Position numbers and translations under genes: made by a program
Assembly (NCBI RefSeq): GCF_014192395.1
Contig: NZ_JACHXW010000001.1
Location: 62,001 to 126,000 of the forward strand
Source of the DNA: Paenibacillus endophyticus
Lineage (GTDB): Bacteria > Bacillota > Bacilli > Paenibacillales > Paenibacillaceae
Direction of reading: 5' to 3'
DNA: 64,000 nucleotides
Shown here: positions 53,895 to 62,895 of the stretch, in pieces
Layout of the letters: the number at the start of each line of letters is the position of its first letter
How positions within the stretch are numbered: position 1 is the first letter of the stretch
Notes under the pieces: model-generated
What the model saw: the letters and a program-made list of their open reading frames with translations, nothing else
What the model was told of the DNA's origin: nothing
Databases searched by the model: none

Positions 53895-54191
53895 TTAATC
53901 GGTAAAATGCACCGTTCCGACAACAAAGTACAGAAACTGTGCGAGCTCGGAAGCTTCTTCTTCCGTCAGCTTAAAGGTATGTTCCAGATAGCCTTCTTCC
54001 TCCAGATCGTCGGGGCCGATAATTGCGGTTTTGCCAAACTGCAGATCGGTTATCAGTTTCTTTCCATAAAAGCGGCTTGTCGAAGTGATGGCAAGATCAA
54101 AGCGCTTCAGACTCGGGCCGATAAATGTTACATATCGGGTGGAAGTCTCTTCCGTTGAATCGGACATAAAATCAAAATCAGGCAACAGCAT
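53895..54191 (-). CDS. DUF3055 family protein
   Basis: 98 residues from the ATG 9 bases after GGAGG. TRYVTFIGPSLKRFDLA, SRFYGKKLITDLQFGKTAI and IGPDDLEEEGYLEHTFKL are the family core; the C-terminal EEEASELAQFLYFVVG is also typical. A small conserved cytosolic protein of Bacillales with unknown function. Confidence 0.88.
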   Translation of the reverse strand: MLLPDFDFMSDSTEETSTRYVTFIGPSLKRFDLAITSTSRFYGKKLITDLQFGKTAIIGPDDLEEEGYLEHTFKLTEEEASELAQFLYFVVGTVHFTD

Positions 54192-54301
54192 GTTGTATGG
54201 CCTCCACTTCATTAATACAGTCATTATACAATAACAAAATGCTTGTAATAAAGAAATCATTATGATAGCATGAAGGCAATCGAATCATTGAACGTGGAGG
54301 A

Positions 54302-54342
54302 AGCACCTCCTTTGCCCTAGGGCAAAGGAGGTGCTTTTTTTG
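54302..54342 (+). terminator. orphan perfect terminator containing an anti-16S sequence
   Basis: AGCACCTCCTTTGCCC pairs perfectly with GGGCAAAGGAGGTGCT and seven Ts follow. It points along the plus strand, yet no plus-strand gene ends upstream; the nearest gene starts about 90 bases downstream. Confidence 0.85.
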
Positions 54343-54430
54343 TTTTACGGCATTCCCTCTTTCATTTGAAGCGGCTGCCCCCGTTCAAGCCATTCGCGAA
54401 TTCATGACTTATTGGAGGATTGAGGATAAC

Positions 54431-55429
54431 ATGCAAATCGTATTTTTAAACACGTTCGAGAAACCAACCGTGGAACAAGAGATCGTAAGCGCGCAGCTTT
54501 CCATCAGCGAAAGCCAAGGCATTTGGTCCGTACATTGGATGGAAGGCGAGGATGAGAGCGGGAGTCCGCATACCTGGTTTGAGGGAACGTCATGGGAGGA
54601 AATGATCGTAGCCTTTCGGCATGGGATTGCTCGGGTTATGGGAGAAGGCTATGCGCCTGTTATCGATGGCATGCTGGATGATCGCAGACCCTCATCGGGC
54701 AGCTTCGTGACGATGCTGCAGTGCTACGGCGAGCTTAATCACAATCCTGATCTTTTCCAGAAGCTTCGCGAATGGCGGCGTGCCACAGCAATCGCAGAGA
54801 AACGATCTGCATATCTTGTTGCAACGAATCGCATGTTGTGGATGATCAGTACATTCATTCCGAAGTCAGAGGATGAATTGTCTCAGATTCCTGGATGGGG
54901 CAGTGCGAAGCATGCCGCCTATGGTGCTGAAATGCTCGCGATCATGGAGGAAACGGAACGAGAAACGTCCTTCCCGCTGCAATGGGTAGCGGAGAAGCTG
55001 GATACAGGCATATACACACAGTGGCTGTATAAGCAGAAAGAAGCAAAGTACAAGACGCAGATGGATCGGCAATTGGTTAAAAAGCACATTCTAGCGACTG
55101 TGCAGCAAGGCGGATCGCTTGATCAGCTAGGTTCTGAGCTGGAGCTCTCCAGACGAGAACTGATGGACCGGATCGAGCAGTTGGAGCAGGAAGGCTATGA
55201 TATGGATTCCTTAATTTCAAGGGAACTCCATTCCGTATCGGAGGACGAGCAGATTCTGGTATGGGAGGCGCTGTCACAGGTCGGAGATAAATATTTAAAG
55301 CCGGTGCTGCAGCAGGTGTATGGAACAACGGAGGCGTCGCAGCTAGGTAAGCCGGTTGATGTATTATATGAACGCTTGCGTTTGATTAGGCTGCGCTTCC
55401 GGAGAAGCTTGGCGAGCAAAGCTGTGTAA
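54431..55429 (+). CDS. HRDC domain protein
   Basis: 332 residues from the ATG after GAGGATAAC. Residues 1-105 are an uncharacterised domain (TWFEGTSWEEMIVAF). An HRDC domain lies at about 110-185 (YLVATNRMLWMISTFIPKSEDELSQIPGWG in two segments), the nucleic-acid-binding module of RecQ and RNase D. The C-terminal part resembles the helicase-associated wHTH tail of RecQ-like proteins (HILATVQQGGSLDQLGSELE). No helicase motor is present, so it may be a DNA/RNA-binding accessory factor. Confidence 0.82.
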   Translation: MQIVFLNTFEKPTVEQEIVSAQLSISESQGIWSVHWMEGEDESGSPHTWFEGTSWEEMIVAFRHGIARVMGEGYAPVIDGMLDDRRPSSGSFVTMLQCYGELNHNPDLFQKLREWRRATAIAEKRSAYLVATNRMLWMISTFIPKSEDELSQIPGWGSAKHAAYGAEMLAIMEETERETSFPLQWVAEKLDTGIYTQWLYKQKEAKYKTQMDRQLVKKHILATVQQGGSLDQLGSELELSRRELMDRIEQLEQEGYDMDSLISRELHSVSEDEQILVWEALSQVGDKYLKPVLQQVYGTTEASQLGKPVDVLYERLRLIRLRFRRSLASKAV

Positions 55430-55460
55430 CCGAACGGGGAACTGAATCGATTGGTGCTGA

Positions 55461-55500
55461 TAACAAAGGCGTCTTCGCTAGGAAGACGCCTTTGTTATCC
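55461..55500 (+). terminator. two-way terminator overlapping a coding end
   Basis: AACAAAGGCGTCTTC/GAAGACGCCTTTGTT perfect stem. Serves the HRDC gene; the final codons and stop of the minus-strand gene (55478) lie inside it. Confidence 0.8.
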
Positions 55501-56491
55501 CTATTTGATCAGGCCAGACAGTCTCTGCGAATCGAATGCGTGTATCAGACTCGCATGAAAGCCCGGTTTCATAAGAGCGGTTGCTGATAATGGCAATTGC
55601 TTGCTCACGCAGCTCGCGCACGGATGAACGATCCTCCTTCGTTAGCTGAGGGCCCTCGTGAGCTCTTAGCCAAACGAGGATAGCGCGAATGACCTCGACA
55701 CCATCCAAAATGGCATCCTCCCATAAGCTCCATGCGCTCCCGTGGTTGTAGGAAGTTCCGTTTACCGGATCAAGCCAAGGCTCTTCTGCTACGTTTAAGA
55801 CATCAAAGGGAAAGGGCTCCTTCTTAAAGACGAAGGGTTCAATTTGGCCGAAAGTGAGCGTCCTTTTTATTCCGGTAGGATCGTGGAACAGGCGCTGGGC
55901 AGCTATGAAGTCGCGGCTTGCTTGATTGAAATCTTCCCGCTTGATCATTGGCGCAAGATCGCTGTAGTAATTCGAAACAATGGACTCGAACGCATCCAAA
56001 ACAGGCGAAGGAAACGCTCCGTTAATATCCACGTATTTCCAGACTGCGGTTTTATTCGTTTCGACTCCCCACAATTCTCTCGCAATGATCGTATCCATCA
56101 TGATCTCAAAACGTTGATGATCCCATTTGCGAAAACCGGATTTACTGAAAACATAGGGGTGCATATTACGGTCTAGGACATGATGGAGAACAAAACCAAG
56201 TGTGTATAGGATAGAGGGATCAGGACTTTTAGGGCAGGCTTTCCTTCCATTGACGCTATCAAGCAGCTCGAGTAGGACAGGGCCGCAGGAAAAATTATGC
56301 ATTTCGGTGCCCAAACGGTTTAAAGCAACGCTGCGCTGCCAAGGAAAGAAACGGTGATAGAACAAAAAATCAGGTCCTTGACAACCCAAATTAAACATGT
56401 TTTTATGCTCCTTCAATTGAAGAAGCTCGCTTTCACCCAGTTGTTCAAGCACAAGCTGTCCAAATATGAAATGAGCCCATACGTTTGGCAA
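55478..56491 (-). CDS. zinc-dependent phospholipase C family protein
   Basis: 337 residues. N-terminal MPNVWAHFIFGQLVLEQLG, GCQGPDFLFYHRFFPW and LGFVLHHVLDRNMHPYVFSKSG show the Trp/His/Asp metal-binding pattern of the PF00882 family. No signal peptide is visible, so it may act in the cytosol. Common, mostly uncharacterised, in Paenibacillaceae. Confidence 0.85.
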   Translation of the reverse strand: MPNVWAHFIFGQLVLEQLGESELLQLKEHKNMFNLGCQGPDFLFYHRFFPWQRSVALNRLGTEMHNFSCGPVLLELLDSVNGRKACPKSPDPSILYTLGFVLHHVLDRNMHPYVFSKSGFRKWDHQRFEIMMDTIIARELWGVETNKTAVWKYVDINGAFPSPVLDAFESIVSNYYSDLAPMIKREDFNQASRDFIAAQRLFHDPTGIKRTLTFGQIEPFVFKKEPFPFDVLNVAEEPWLDPVNGTSYNHGSAWSLWEDAILDGVEVIRAILVWLRAHEGPQLTKEDRSSVRELREQAIAIISNRSYETGLSCESDTRIRFAETVWPDQIGITKASS

Positions 56492-56658
56492 GCAGAGAAC
56501 CCTCCAGTCATTACGGCAGTTTACCGTTTTCGAAAAATAAATATAGTTCTTTAGGTATATATATTTTTTTTATAGTATACTTGTCCTAATGAATTAAGTA
56601 TAATATAAATTAAACAAGACAAACCGCGAATTTTGTCGAAAAGGAGCGTATCTTCATT

Positions 56659-57120
56659 ATGAAGGCAGAATACATTAACCCGTTTCTTGAATCCGCAAAG
56701 ATCGTGATTGAACAAGTCGTTCAAATACGTCCTGCGACCGGTGAGCTTGGTCTAAAGGATATCAAGTTTGTAGAGAACTATATTTGGATTCAAATTGGAC
56801 TCAATGGACAGATGAACGGAGACATTGTATTCGGGCTAAGTGAAGAAGTAGCTATGAAAATGGTTTCTGCGATGATGGGCGGATACGTAATTTCTGAAAT
56901 CGACGAAATCGTGAAAAGCGCTATTTCTGAGCTCGGCAATATGATTAGCGGGAATGCCAGTACCATGTTGTTTAATCAAGGAGTGCGCGTCGACATTACG
57001 CCGCCGAAGGTTATCCAATCTGCGCAATCAGCAGGCTTCACTGCGCAGAAGGCACTTACCATTCCGCTTATTATGGATGGAATCGGAGAGCTTGACATCC
57101 AAGTTTTAATCGCATCTTAG
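56659..57120 (+). CDS. cheX: CheX-type chemotaxis phosphatase
   Basis: 153 residues. Contains the CheC/CheX phosphatase motif as SELGNMISGNA with E91 and N94 (ExxN), the pair that hydrolyses CheY-P. One motif, not two, fits CheX. The start follows AAGGAGCG. It links flagellar signalling to this otherwise sessile-lifestyle region; monocistronic with its own terminator. Confidence 0.9.
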   Translation: MKAEYINPFLESAKIVIEQVVQIRPATGELGLKDIKFVENYIWIQIGLNGQMNGDIVFGLSEEVAMKMVSAMMGGYVISEIDEIVKSAISELGNMISGNASTMLFNQGVRVDITPPKVIQSAQSAGFTAQKALTIPLIMDGIGELDIQVLIAS

Positions 57121-57127
57121 CACAGAA

Positions 57128-57152
57128 ATGGCTCCTTAGGGAGCTTTTTTTG
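57128..57152 (+). terminator. terminator of cheX
   Basis: GGCTCC-TTAG-GGAGC stem followed by seven Ts. Confidence 0.88.
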
Positions 57153-57197
57153 CGTCTGTAGAAGCAATCAAGTAAACTTGTAAATGGGTGATGTTGG

Positions 57198-57971
57198 ATG
57201 TTAAAGGATAAAGTTATATTCATCTCAGGAGCATCGAGCGGGATCGGGGCGCTAACGGCTATCAAACTAGCGGAACGCGGTGCAATACCCATTCTGACCG
57301 GCCGGAATGTCGAGAAGCTGAAAGAGATTGCCATGAGCATAAAAGGCAAAGTCTCTTATTATCAAATGGATGTAACCGACAATAAGCAAGTGCAGCAAAC
57401 GGTCGAAGCCGTCATTGCGAAATACGGTAAAATAGATGTGTTGTTGAATAACGCCGGATACGGACAATTTGAGCCTTTCGCGAGCATGCCTGTCGACCAT
57501 TTCGAACAAATGATGAATACCAATTACATGGGCGTCGTGCGGTGCACAAAAGCAGTTATTCCGCATATGGTGAATCGCGGAATCGGGCATATTGTTAATA
57601 TCGCATCACTGGCAGGAAAGATTGGCACAGCCAAATCAACCAGTTATACGGCTACGAAGCATGCGGTGCTCGGATTCACGAATTCGCTTAGAATGGAGCT
57701 TCGCGGAAGCGGCATACAGGTGTCGGCCGTTAATCCAGGCCCGATTGATACGCCTTTTTTCTCCCTGGCTGATCCTTCCGGCTCTTACGTGAAAAACGTC
57801 AGTTGGTTTATGATGAAGCCAGAGTATGTAGTCGATCGGATTGTGAAGCTGATTGAACGTCGAAAAGACGAACTGGATCTACCTAAAAAAGCGGCAGTCG
57901 CCATCAGACTCTACCAACTGCTGCCGCGCACGATTGATCGGCTCTTCGGCGGTATGCTGAATCGAAAATAA
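57198..57971 (+). CDS. short-chain dehydrogenase/reductase
   Basis: 257 residues, classical SDR. ISGASSGIGALTA cofactor loop, NNAGYG, and the catalytic SLAGKIGTAKSTSYTATKHA with Y154xxxK. C-terminal NPGPIDTPFF. Substrate unknown. It lies 26 bases before the DEAD-box gene and may be co-transcribed. Confidence 0.92.
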   Translation: MLKDKVIFISGASSGIGALTAIKLAERGAIPILTGRNVEKLKEIAMSIKGKVSYYQMDVTDNKQVQQTVEAVIAKYGKIDVLLNNAGYGQFEPFASMPVDHFEQMMNTNYMGVVRCTKAVIPHMVNRGIGHIVNIASLAGKIGTAKSTSYTATKHAVLGFTNSLRMELRGSGIQVSAVNPGPIDTPFFSLADPSGSYVKNVSWFMMKPEYVVDRIVKLIERRKDELDLPKKAAVAIRLYQLLPRTIDRLFGGMLNRK

Positions 57972-57997
57972 AGGTCTATTTGAGAGAGGATTAAAGA

Positions 57998-59434
57998 ATG
58001 AGTAAGCACACTTGGAATGAGATTGGTATTAATGAGCTGCTTGAAAGCAAGCTTGCGGCGAACGGGATTTTGGAACCGACAGATGTTCAAGCAGAGACGA
58101 TTCCGATTCTGCTCGGAGGAAGCGACGTATCAGCAAGATCCCAGACTGGCACGGGCAAAACGCTAGCCTATTTGCTGCCAATGCTGCAAAAGCTGAATTC
58201 GTATTCGAATGCGGTACAAGGCGTCATCCTTGCTCCCACACAGGAGCTGGCCATGCAAATTGTACGCGTTGCGGAGATTTATGCGGAGCCGCTTAATATT
58301 CGCGTGCAACAGCTAATAGGAGGTGCGGCGCTAAAACGTCAGGTTGAGAAGCTTAAGCTTCGTCCTCAGCTTGTAATCGGAACGCCGGGACGTATCCATG
58401 AGCTGCTCAAAATACGTAAGCTTAAGCTAACCGACGTCAATAATGTCGTCGTGGATGAAGCGGATCAAGTTTTCCAGCTGGGCTCCACAAAAGAAGTCGA
58501 AGTGATTCTTCACAATATGGGCAAGGGGCGGCAAATCGCATTTTTCTCGGCCACATACCCGGATCAAATGGCTCGGTTCGAAGGGCGCTGGATGAAAAAT
58601 CCGGTGCGCATTCAAATTACGCCGGAGCATAGGGTGTCTCAAACGATTGATAATTATTTCGTAGTCAGCGATAAACGCGATAAGACGGATACGGCACGCC
58701 GTCTCGTGCGTTTGCTGAATCCTTCGTCGGCATTGCTTTTCTTGAACGATACCGACAACATCTCCAACTGGGAATCGAAGCTCAGCTATGAGGGCTTTAC
58801 GGTCGAGGCCCTTTACGGAGATGCCGACAAGCAGCGCAGAGCGGCGACGCTAACTCGGTTTCGCGAGGGCCGCTGCCAACTGCTGCTCGCTACCGATGTC
58901 GCTGCAAGAGGCTTGGATATTGAGGGCTTGCCACTCGTTATCCAGCTGGATCCAGCAGCCGATGCGGACCATTACGTTCACCGTGCAGGCCGTACGGGAC
59001 GTATGGGACGAGCTGGGACGGTCATTTCCATCGTCATGCCGCAGGAGCTGTTTATTATGGAGAAATTCCGCAAGCAGCTTGGCATCGATCTCTCGGAGAG
59101 AACGATGTTCAGAGGCAAGCTTCTGTCTGCGGAGGAGCTGAGGGAAGCCACTCGCCCATTCGCTGCACGGCATGAAGCGAAGCTGGCTGAACGCTCGGAA
59201 GTTCAGTCCAAGCGATTGCAGGAGCGCAAGGAGGCGCCGGAAGCAGCAACTGCTCCGGTCAAGGAAACAAAACTTGTTGAGGTTCATGCAGCAACGGCGG
59301 CTCCTAAACCGAAGGCCGCAGCGAAAGCGGCTCCCAAGCCTTCTCCAAAGAAAGTGGAACGCAAGCGCGAAGGGAAAAACAAAGGCGCGCCAAAATGGTT
59401 GAAAGCCAAGCGCGAGGCCGAAAAAGAAAAATAA
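57998..59434 (+). CDS. DEAD-box RNA helicase
   Basis: 478 residues. Q motif in EPTDVQAETIP, motif I SQTGTGKT (48-55), motif II DEAD at about 152, motif III SAT, and VI HRAGRTGRMGRAG near 325. The tail (about 400-478) is Ala/Lys/Pro-rich and basic (AAPKPKAAAKAAPKPSPKK), suited to RNA binding. It resembles YfmL/CshA helicases of Bacillales that act in ribosome assembly or mRNA turnover. Confidence 0.94.
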   Translation: MSKHTWNEIGINELLESKLAANGILEPTDVQAETIPILLGGSDVSARSQTGTGKTLAYLLPMLQKLNSYSNAVQGVILAPTQELAMQIVRVAEIYAEPLNIRVQQLIGGAALKRQVEKLKLRPQLVIGTPGRIHELLKIRKLKLTDVNNVVVDEADQVFQLGSTKEVEVILHNMGKGRQIAFFSATYPDQMARFEGRWMKNPVRIQITPEHRVSQTIDNYFVVSDKRDKTDTARRLVRLLNPSSALLFLNDTDNISNWESKLSYEGFTVEALYGDADKQRRAATLTRFREGRCQLLLATDVAARGLDIEGLPLVIQLDPAADADHYVHRAGRTGRMGRAGTVISIVMPQELFIMEKFRKQLGIDLSERTMFRGKLLSAEELREATRPFAARHEAKLAERSEVQSKRLQERKEAPEAATAPVKETKLVEVHAATAAPKPKAAAKAAPKPSPKKVERKREGKNKGAPKWLKAKREAEKEK

Positions 59435-59548
59435 AATAAAAAAAATGGATAGCCACCCTCTTAAATCGAACTGCCTCCCCCGAAACCTATGGGCGAAGGT
59501 AAAAAATGCGGCAAAACCCGCAATCGAAAAAGGAGTGTGGCTTTCTTG

Positions 59549-60787
59549 ATGAAACAAACGATGTGGAAAAAGACAGCAATATCCTCGCTTGCGCTGCTTA
59601 TGCTTGCAGGCGGAGCAACGTCAGCTTTTGCAGATGGCGGTGGCAAAGGCAAAGGGCAGGGAGGCGGCCGTGACGACGATAAAGGCCGTCACGAGGATAA
59701 GAATGACAAGAACGATAAAGATGGTGACTATAAAGTAACATGGAACTTTGAAGACGAGGACGACCTGAAATGGGCTATGGAATACATTATGCGGCTTGCA
59801 TCAAAGGGTGTATTCACCGGTTATGAAGACGGGACCTTTAAGCCGAACCAAAAAATTAGCCGAATTGAAACCTTGACTGCGGCGGTTAGATTGATGGGGC
59901 TGCGCGCGCAAGCAGAATCGACAGAAGAAATGAACACTGACCTGCAGTTCAAAGATGCTGACAAAATCGAGAAAAAATATCCGTGGGCTGTCGGCTATGT
60001 AGCGGTAGCACTGGAAAACGATCTGTTCTCCGAGTCGGAAACGGAAGTGAAGCCGGAGGCGAACGCAACAAGATTGTGGTCTACGATCCTGCTCGTAAAA
60101 GCGCTTAAATTGGAAGATGAGGCGAAAGCGCTCAACAATACGAAGCTGGACTTTAAGGATGCGAAAGAGATACCGGCAGGCTCTGTTGGCTATGTCGCTC
60201 TTGCACTCAAAAAAGGCATCATCACCGGCTACGATGACAAGCATGGCAAAACATTCCGTCCGAATCAGCCGGTTACCCGCGCAGAGCTGGCGGCTTTACT
60301 GGATCGTACAGATACAGAGATGCCGGATCAGGATGCACAAGCTATTACGGGCACGCTCAAAGCAGCTCCAGAAAGCGGCAAGCTGACTATTGTCAAAGCC
60401 GACAAGTCCGAAGCTGCGCTTGCTATTGATTCGAACGTATTTATTTTCCGCGATGACAAGAAGGCTCCTCTGAGCGCATTGCGCGCAGGCGATGAGGTTC
60501 TTGTCCGCACCTATCAGAACAAAATCGTATTTATAGAGGTAACGAAATCCGCTCCTGTGGTAACGGCATTCTCGGAGCTAGGCGTTATTAATTCACTTAC
60601 ATTTAATGCGCAGGCGAAGCTTGCGACGATTTCCATCTCGCGGGTTGAGAATTCGCAAACCGTTATGCTGACGTATAACGTGGATGCCAATGTAACGATT
60701 GCCGGAGATGCTTCGCTGTTGAAGCCAGGACAGCTGGTGTTGGTAAAAGGCGATAATGCCTTGGCAAAAGCAATTGAAATTAAATAA
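59549..60787 (+). CDS. secreted S-layer-homology (SLH) domain protein
   Basis: 412 residues from the ATG that opens a clear signal peptide (cleaved near AFADG, residue 28); TTG 59546 and GTG 59537 are in-frame alternatives nearer AAAAAGGAG. After a Gly/Asp/Lys-rich linker come three SLH repeats (about 60-110, 125-175, 185-240; e.g. GVFTGYEDGTFKPNQKISR and ITGYDDKHGKTFRPNQPVTR), which anchor to pyruvylated cell-wall polymers. A C-terminal beta-rich region (about 260-412) has two similar modules. The leader holds a TGCGG/CCGCA hairpin. Confidence 0.9.
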   Translation: MKQTMWKKTAISSLALLMLAGGATSAFADGGGKGKGQGGGRDDDKGRHEDKNDKNDKDGDYKVTWNFEDEDDLKWAMEYIMRLASKGVFTGYEDGTFKPNQKISRIETLTAAVRLMGLRAQAESTEEMNTDLQFKDADKIEKKYPWAVGYVAVALENDLFSESETEVKPEANATRLWSTILLVKALKLEDEAKALNNTKLDFKDAKEIPAGSVGYVALALKKGIITGYDDKHGKTFRPNQPVTRAELAALLDRTDTEMPDQDAQAITGTLKAAPESGKLTIVKADKSEAALAIDSNVFIFRDDKKAPLSALRAGDEVLVRTYQNKIVFIEVTKSAPVVTAFSELGVINSLTFNAQAKLATISISRVENSQTVMLTYNVDANVTIAGDASLLKPGQLVLVKGDNALAKAIEIK

Positions 60788-60795
60788 TGATTATG

Positions 60796-60832
60796 AAGGA
60801 GCATCATCGCAATCGATGATGCTCCTTTTCAT
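60796..60832 (+). terminator. terminator of the SLH gene
   Basis: AAGGAGCATCATCG/CGATGATGCTCCTTTT perfect stem and T run. Confidence 0.92.
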
Positions 60833-60921
60833 TTGAAACGTAATAAAGGAAGCGGAAATGGCGGGAACATTAGGCGATATTACAATTCCGACAAAAACGA
60901 TGGGATAAATTAAAATAATCG

Positions 60922-60950
60922 TTGACATGGCATTCTTTGGGTAATAGAAT
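60922..60950 (+). promoter_or_regulatory. sigma-A promoter with a long structured leader
   Basis: TTGACA, 17 bases, TAGAAT. It lies 270 bases before the next coding start, and a terminator at 61023-61073 sits in between. Confidence 0.6.
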
Positions 60951-61022
60951 AAACATGTAATCAAAATGCGTTGGCTAACCATTTTGTAGGATGACAAAAG
61001 AAGAATAATCTACTGGACCACC

Positions 61023-61073
61023 AGAGATTCGATGAGCGCGCCATGAGGCGGCTTGTTGAGTCTCCTTTTTTTT
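61023..61073 (+). terminator. terminator inside a leader (attenuator or end of a small RNA)
   Basis: GAGATTCGATGAGC-CGCC pairs with GGCGGCTTGTTGAGTCTC (several G-T pairs), followed by eight Ts. From the promoter at 60922 it would end a transcript of about 115 bases. Confidence 0.7.
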
Positions 61074-61217
61074 ATCCAAGCAAAGTTAAGCAAGGGGGAA
61101 GAACACAGGCCTTTTAAACAACATTTGTATTTCTCAAAAGGGTTGCACCAAACAAGCATGAATGTAACAACAATAAAACGACGCTCACGGAGCGAAGCGA
61201 AAGGGATATTCACACAC

Positions 61218-61931
61218 ATGAAAAAACTGACATTAACATTGATCTCCGCAACGGTAGCTTTCTCGGCACTAACTTACGTAGCTGTATCTGCGAAACAAGC
61301 CCAAGGAGCTCCGGTTCCGAAAAGCAGCACCGCTGTTACTGCTCCCGTACAAGAAGAAACGCCTGCAGTGATTGACACGGCAAAGGTGAAAACAGCAGCA
61401 GTCGTTGAAGAAACGAAACCGCAGGCAGACGCTGCCGTTGTAGCCGTAGAAGAGGCTGCTCCGCAGGTAGAAAAAGCAGTGGAAGCAGCAGCAGAACCGA
61501 AAGCGGACGCAAGTGCCGGCCAAAAGAACTCCGCAGCCAAAGAAGTTAAAGCTGCAGCTGTAGTGAAAGAAACGGCACAGCCAAAAGCAAGCGAACCGAC
61601 AGCCAAACAAGAAACAGCTAAAGCTGCTGCACCTGCACCTGCAGTAAAAGAAGTGAGCGCGCCGAAAGCGGCTGCGACTGCGGCACCGGTCGTTAAAGAA
61701 GAAAAACCAGCAGCTGCTGTGAAAGAAGAAGTGAAAGCAGCGCCTGTAGTGAAGGAAGAAGTAAAAGCCGCTCCGGCTGAAACGGCACCAAAAGAAGAGA
61801 AAAAACCAGTTACAATTATTAAAAAAGATGCGGCGCAGCCTAAAGCTCCAGCTGCCTCAAGCTCATCCTCCTCGTCAGGCTCCTCTTCGGCACCTGCTGA
61901 TTCCGGCACGGCCGTAGAAGAGATTTGCTAA
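61218..61931 (+). CDS. secreted low-complexity Ala/Lys/Glu/Val protein
   Basis: 237 residues from the ATG that opens a signal peptide (MKKLTLTLISATVAFSALTY, cleavage near VSAKQA). The mature part is almost entirely A, K, E, V, P and T in loose repeats such as KEEVKAAPVVKEEVKAAP, ending in a serine run and the C-terminal AVEEIC with a single cysteine. It resembles wall-spanning spacer regions of surface proteins but has no sortase or SLH anchor. Function unknown. Confidence 0.72.
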   Translation: MKKLTLTLISATVAFSALTYVAVSAKQAQGAPVPKSSTAVTAPVQEETPAVIDTAKVKTAAVVEETKPQADAAVVAVEEAAPQVEKAVEAAAEPKADASAGQKNSAAKEVKAAAVVKETAQPKASEPTAKQETAKAAAPAPAVKEVSAPKAAATAAPVVKEEKPAAAVKEEVKAAPVVKEEVKAAPAETAPKEEKKPVTIIKKDAAQPKAPAASSSSSSSGSSSAPADSGTAVEEIC

Positions 61932-61989
61932 TCTGTAATGACAAGATGAAGCATTGTTCGATTAATGTTTTTTAAAAAGCTGTATACAG

Positions 61990-62027
61990 GAGAATGGGCG
62001 GCCGATACCGCCCATTCTTTGTTTTTT
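61990..62027 (+). terminator. terminator of the low-complexity protein gene
   Basis: AGAATGGGCGG/CCGCCCATTCT with TTTGTTTTTT after it. Confidence 0.9.
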
Positions 62028-62083
62028 ACGACCTGCCTAGACTAGAACGCTTCTTGACGAGATTTCATATAGGGGGAAGAGGG

Positions 62084-62777
62084 TTGGACTATTTATTGGC
62101 TTTTTCGGCGGGGCTGCTGTCTTTTTTGTCACCATGCGTGCTTCCGCTCATACCTGTTTATTTAAGCTACATCATTGGCTCCTCGCTTCCGGAAATGGAT
62201 TCGGGTAAAGCAAAATTAAACGCAGGCGCCAAATCGGTATTTTTTATTATCGGTTTCTCACTTGTATTTATAGTATTAGGCGTTTCCGTAAGCTCGATAA
62301 GCAAGCTATTTGCCGGTCAAATGGTTCTGATCAGACAGGTCGGAGGCATCCTCATTATTATTTTTGGATTACATATGATTGGTCTGTTTAAAATTAAATT
62401 TTTGTATGCGCAGAAAAGGTTTATGCCTTCCGCGCCTGCTAATAAAACATGGAACTCGTTTTTGCTAGGCATGGCGTTCGCAGCGGGCTGGACGCCTTGC
62501 ATCGGGCCGATTCTGTCAACGATTCTAATCTATGCGGGCAGCATGGACACGATTGAGAAGGGGGTATTGCTGTTAGCCTTGTATTCGCTTGGCATGGGTC
62601 TGCCTTTCTTTCTATCGGCGCTGCTTGTTGATCGCCTGACTCTTTATTTGAAAAAGTTATCTAGGTATATTCCAGCTATCCATTATCAGCGGCTTCATCC
62701 TGCTTGCGATGGGCATTCTCGTCCTAACCGACAAGCTGGACATGATCAACCAATCGTTCAGCATCTTTGGTCAATAA
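62084..62777 (+). pseudogene. ccdA: ccdA-like cytochrome c biogenesis gene with a C-terminal frameshift
   Basis: DsbD-type thiol-redox membrane protein that passes electrons across the membrane. TTG start at LDYLLAFSAG, 7 bases after GGGGGA; a longer frame would start inside the preceding terminator. Both redox cysteines are present (FLSPCVLPLIP and GWTPCIGPIL). Near 62680 the frame breaks: after RYIPAI the expected last helix IISGFILLAMGILVLTDKL continues in another frame and stops at 62777. The pattern fits loss of two bases (GCTATC[AC]CATT). As read, translation runs on to 62842 with an unrelated hydrophilic tail. It is either a real lesion or a sequencing error. Confidence 0.85.
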
Positions 62778-62895
62778 GGCGCATGCATTCGACGGCTGTT
62801 CTAGGAACCGAAAACATTGTTTTTTTGATATTGGCTCCATAATTCGGTATGCTGTTAAATAGCTTATACCAATTTGCAATGTTGAAGGTGATAGA

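Noticed and set aside
59435-59548. Riboswitch in the SLH gene leader
   Set aside because: Only short hairpins (TGCGG/CCGCA) are visible; no match to c-di-AMP, c-di-GMP or other cores I know.
60791-60997. 68-codon hydrophobic minus-strand frame
   Set aside because: Begins in the promoter of the next gene and runs into the SLH terminator; no ribosome site.
61053-61217. N-terminal extension of the secreted low-complexity protein
   Set aside because: Would start inside the leader terminator and hide a clear signal peptide that begins at 61218.
61274-61909. Long minus-strand frame rich in Ala, Ser and Phe
   Set aside because: Mirror of the low-complexity plus-strand gene; no ribosome site and no plausible protein.
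61994-62083. Longer start for ccdA
   Set aside because: Lies within the preceding terminator; TTG 62084 has the ribosome site and matches the family N-terminus.
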